Shown: positions 63,587 to 64,000 of the stretch, one piece after another | Layout: every line of letters starts with the position of its first letter | How positions within the stretch are numbered: position 1 is the first letter of the stretch | Origin: Pandoraea nosoerga | Lineage (GTDB): Bacteria > Pseudomonadota > Gammaproteobacteria > Burkholderiales > Burkholderiaceae | Length of the DNA: 64,000 nucleotides | Assembly: GCF_902459585.1 (NCBI RefSeq) | Contig: NZ_CABPSC010000007.1 | Span: forward strand, 165,371 to 229,370 | Reading direction: 5' to 3' | Notes under the pieces: generated by a model | The model's input: the letters and a program-made list of their open reading frames with translations, nothing else | Databases searched by the model: none | Told to the model about the DNA's origin: nothing | Made by a program: the position numbers and the translations under genes

Positions 63587-63612
63587 GCCCGCCCTTGAGG
63601 CGGGCTTTTTTT
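63587..63612 (+). terminator. Orphan Rho-independent terminator
   Basis: GCCCGCC and GGCGGGC pair around CTTGA, with seven T residues following. It points rightwards but no plus-strand gene lies before it, so it may end an unannotated small RNA or a short peptide gene starting near 63480-63501, or protect the rRNA promoter from read-through. Confidence 0.88.
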
Positions 63613-63639
63613 GCCTGCTTTCGCGTCTTTTCAAATTAT

Positions 63640-63681
63640 TTTCACAAAGGGCTTGCACGGCTTCGGGGTTTTCACTAATAT
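63640..63681 (+). promoter_or_regulatory. rRNA operon promoter P1
   Basis: TTGCAC (63653-63658) and TAATAT (63676-63681) are separated by exactly 17 bases; the AT-rich stretch before them (63625-63648) looks like an UP element. Confidence 0.85.
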
Positions 63682-63816
63682 CTCGTCTCTCGCAACGACG
63701 GCGACGCGGCGCAAGCAGCGAAGCGACGGGGCGGGAGGGGGCCGAGAGGCCCCGGTGGTTGGCGGTTTTGAGCGGGCGAGTCGCTACGGCGGCGAGCGGG
63801 AGGTGCGAAAAAACTG

Positions 63817-63845
63817 TTGACGACGACGAGAAGCTGCGACATAAT
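63817..63845 (+). promoter_or_regulatory. rRNA operon promoter P2
   Basis: TTGACG (63817-63822) and CATAAT (63840-63845) have a 17-base spacer. Tandem strong promoters are usual for rrn operons. Confidence 0.85.
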
Positions 63846-63928
63846 CTCACTTCTCTGCTGCTGATGCAGCGACGCGAAAAACGAAGCAACGGCGCGGCAA
63901 GTTGGCGACGAAGCGAAGTCAGGCGCGA

Positions 63929-64000
63929 TTGATCTTTAAAAATTGAACAACCGATAAGTGTGGGCACTCGATGAATGGTGCGTCTGCTTCGGCAGATAAG
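63929..64000 (+). ncRNA. Leader of the 16S rRNA transcript with boxA-like antitermination site (cut by window end)
   Basis: TTGATCTTTAAAAATTGAAC at 63929-63948 contains the boxA-like core and is followed by GATAAGTGTGGGCACTCGATG, a leader wording I know from Burkholderiales rrn operons. The mature 16S gene should begin beyond base 64000, so no rRNA is annotated. Confidence 0.8.

Noticed and set aside
63480-63932. 150-codon plus-strand frame before the rRNA leader
   Set aside because: It runs through a terminator and both rRNA promoters and has no recognisable domain.

Overview
The window is GC-rich, chromosomal-looking DNA from a Gram-negative beta-proteobacterium. A Burkholderiales member, most likely Pandoraea or a close Burkholderiaceae relative, fits best: translocator genes of an animal-type type III secretion system, an mprF-acvB pair, a single-chain indolepyruvate oxidoreductase, paaABCDE, and at the right end the promoter/antiterminator leader of a ribosomal RNA operon whose wording is typical of Burkholderiales. 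The genus is an inference from gene content; no search was run. Genes are densely packed on both strands. I saw no insertion sequence, prophage, CRISPR array or tRNA gene.

Layout. 1-3087: edge of a type III secretion locus (chaperone, SctE and SctB translocators, possible LcrR-like protein). 3070-7308: DASS-family transporter, AraC regulator, GIY-YIG protein, exported serine hydrolase. 7841-12513: mprF-acvB, coupling lysyl-phosphatidylglycerol synthesis and probable hydrolysis. 12766-24588: housekeeping and transport genes (NCS2 permease, LysR regulators, RhlE helicase, BASS transporter, gamma-carbonic-anhydrase-like protein, PpiC-type isomerase, methyltransferase with a divergent MmyB-type regulator, crcB, pyrE, MFS). 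24942-33286: maeB malic enzyme, 1188-residue indolepyruvate oxidoreductase, small exported protein, Lrp/AsnC regulator with a clear palindromic operator, GNAT acetyltransferase.

33531-39247: phenylacetyl-CoA epoxidase genes paaABCDE, followed on the same strand by a DUF1835 gene and a TetR regulator (probable PaaR); an 18-bp perfect palindrome upstream of paaA is the likely operator. 39407-45093: a mevalonate-catabolism island. A MocR regulator is divergent from degradative HMG-CoA reductase (mvaA), a small membrane protein, a distant TctA-like permease and HMG-CoA lyase (mvaB), with an 11-bp inverted repeat between the two arms. This looks like uptake of mevalonate and its conversion to acetoacetate and acetyl-CoA.

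45167-55158: eight minus-strand genes (acyl-CoA ligase, MHS-type transporter, thiolase-like protein, DUF35 OB protein, an SDR lacking the catalytic Tyr, a dienelactone hydrolase-NTF2-like fusion, a porin and an MBL hydrolase) with a divergent LysR regulator. I read this as a complete uptake and CoA-dependent degradation pathway for an unidentified acid; it is the best candidate here for an undescribed system. 55212-61628: GlxA-type regulator, M24 peptidase-like protein with a His/Pro-rich N terminus, and a FecI-FecR-TonB receptor iron-uptake module behind a Fur-like site. 61660-64000: phospholipase-D lipoprotein, an orphan terminator that may end a small RNA, and two strong promoters of the rRNA operon.
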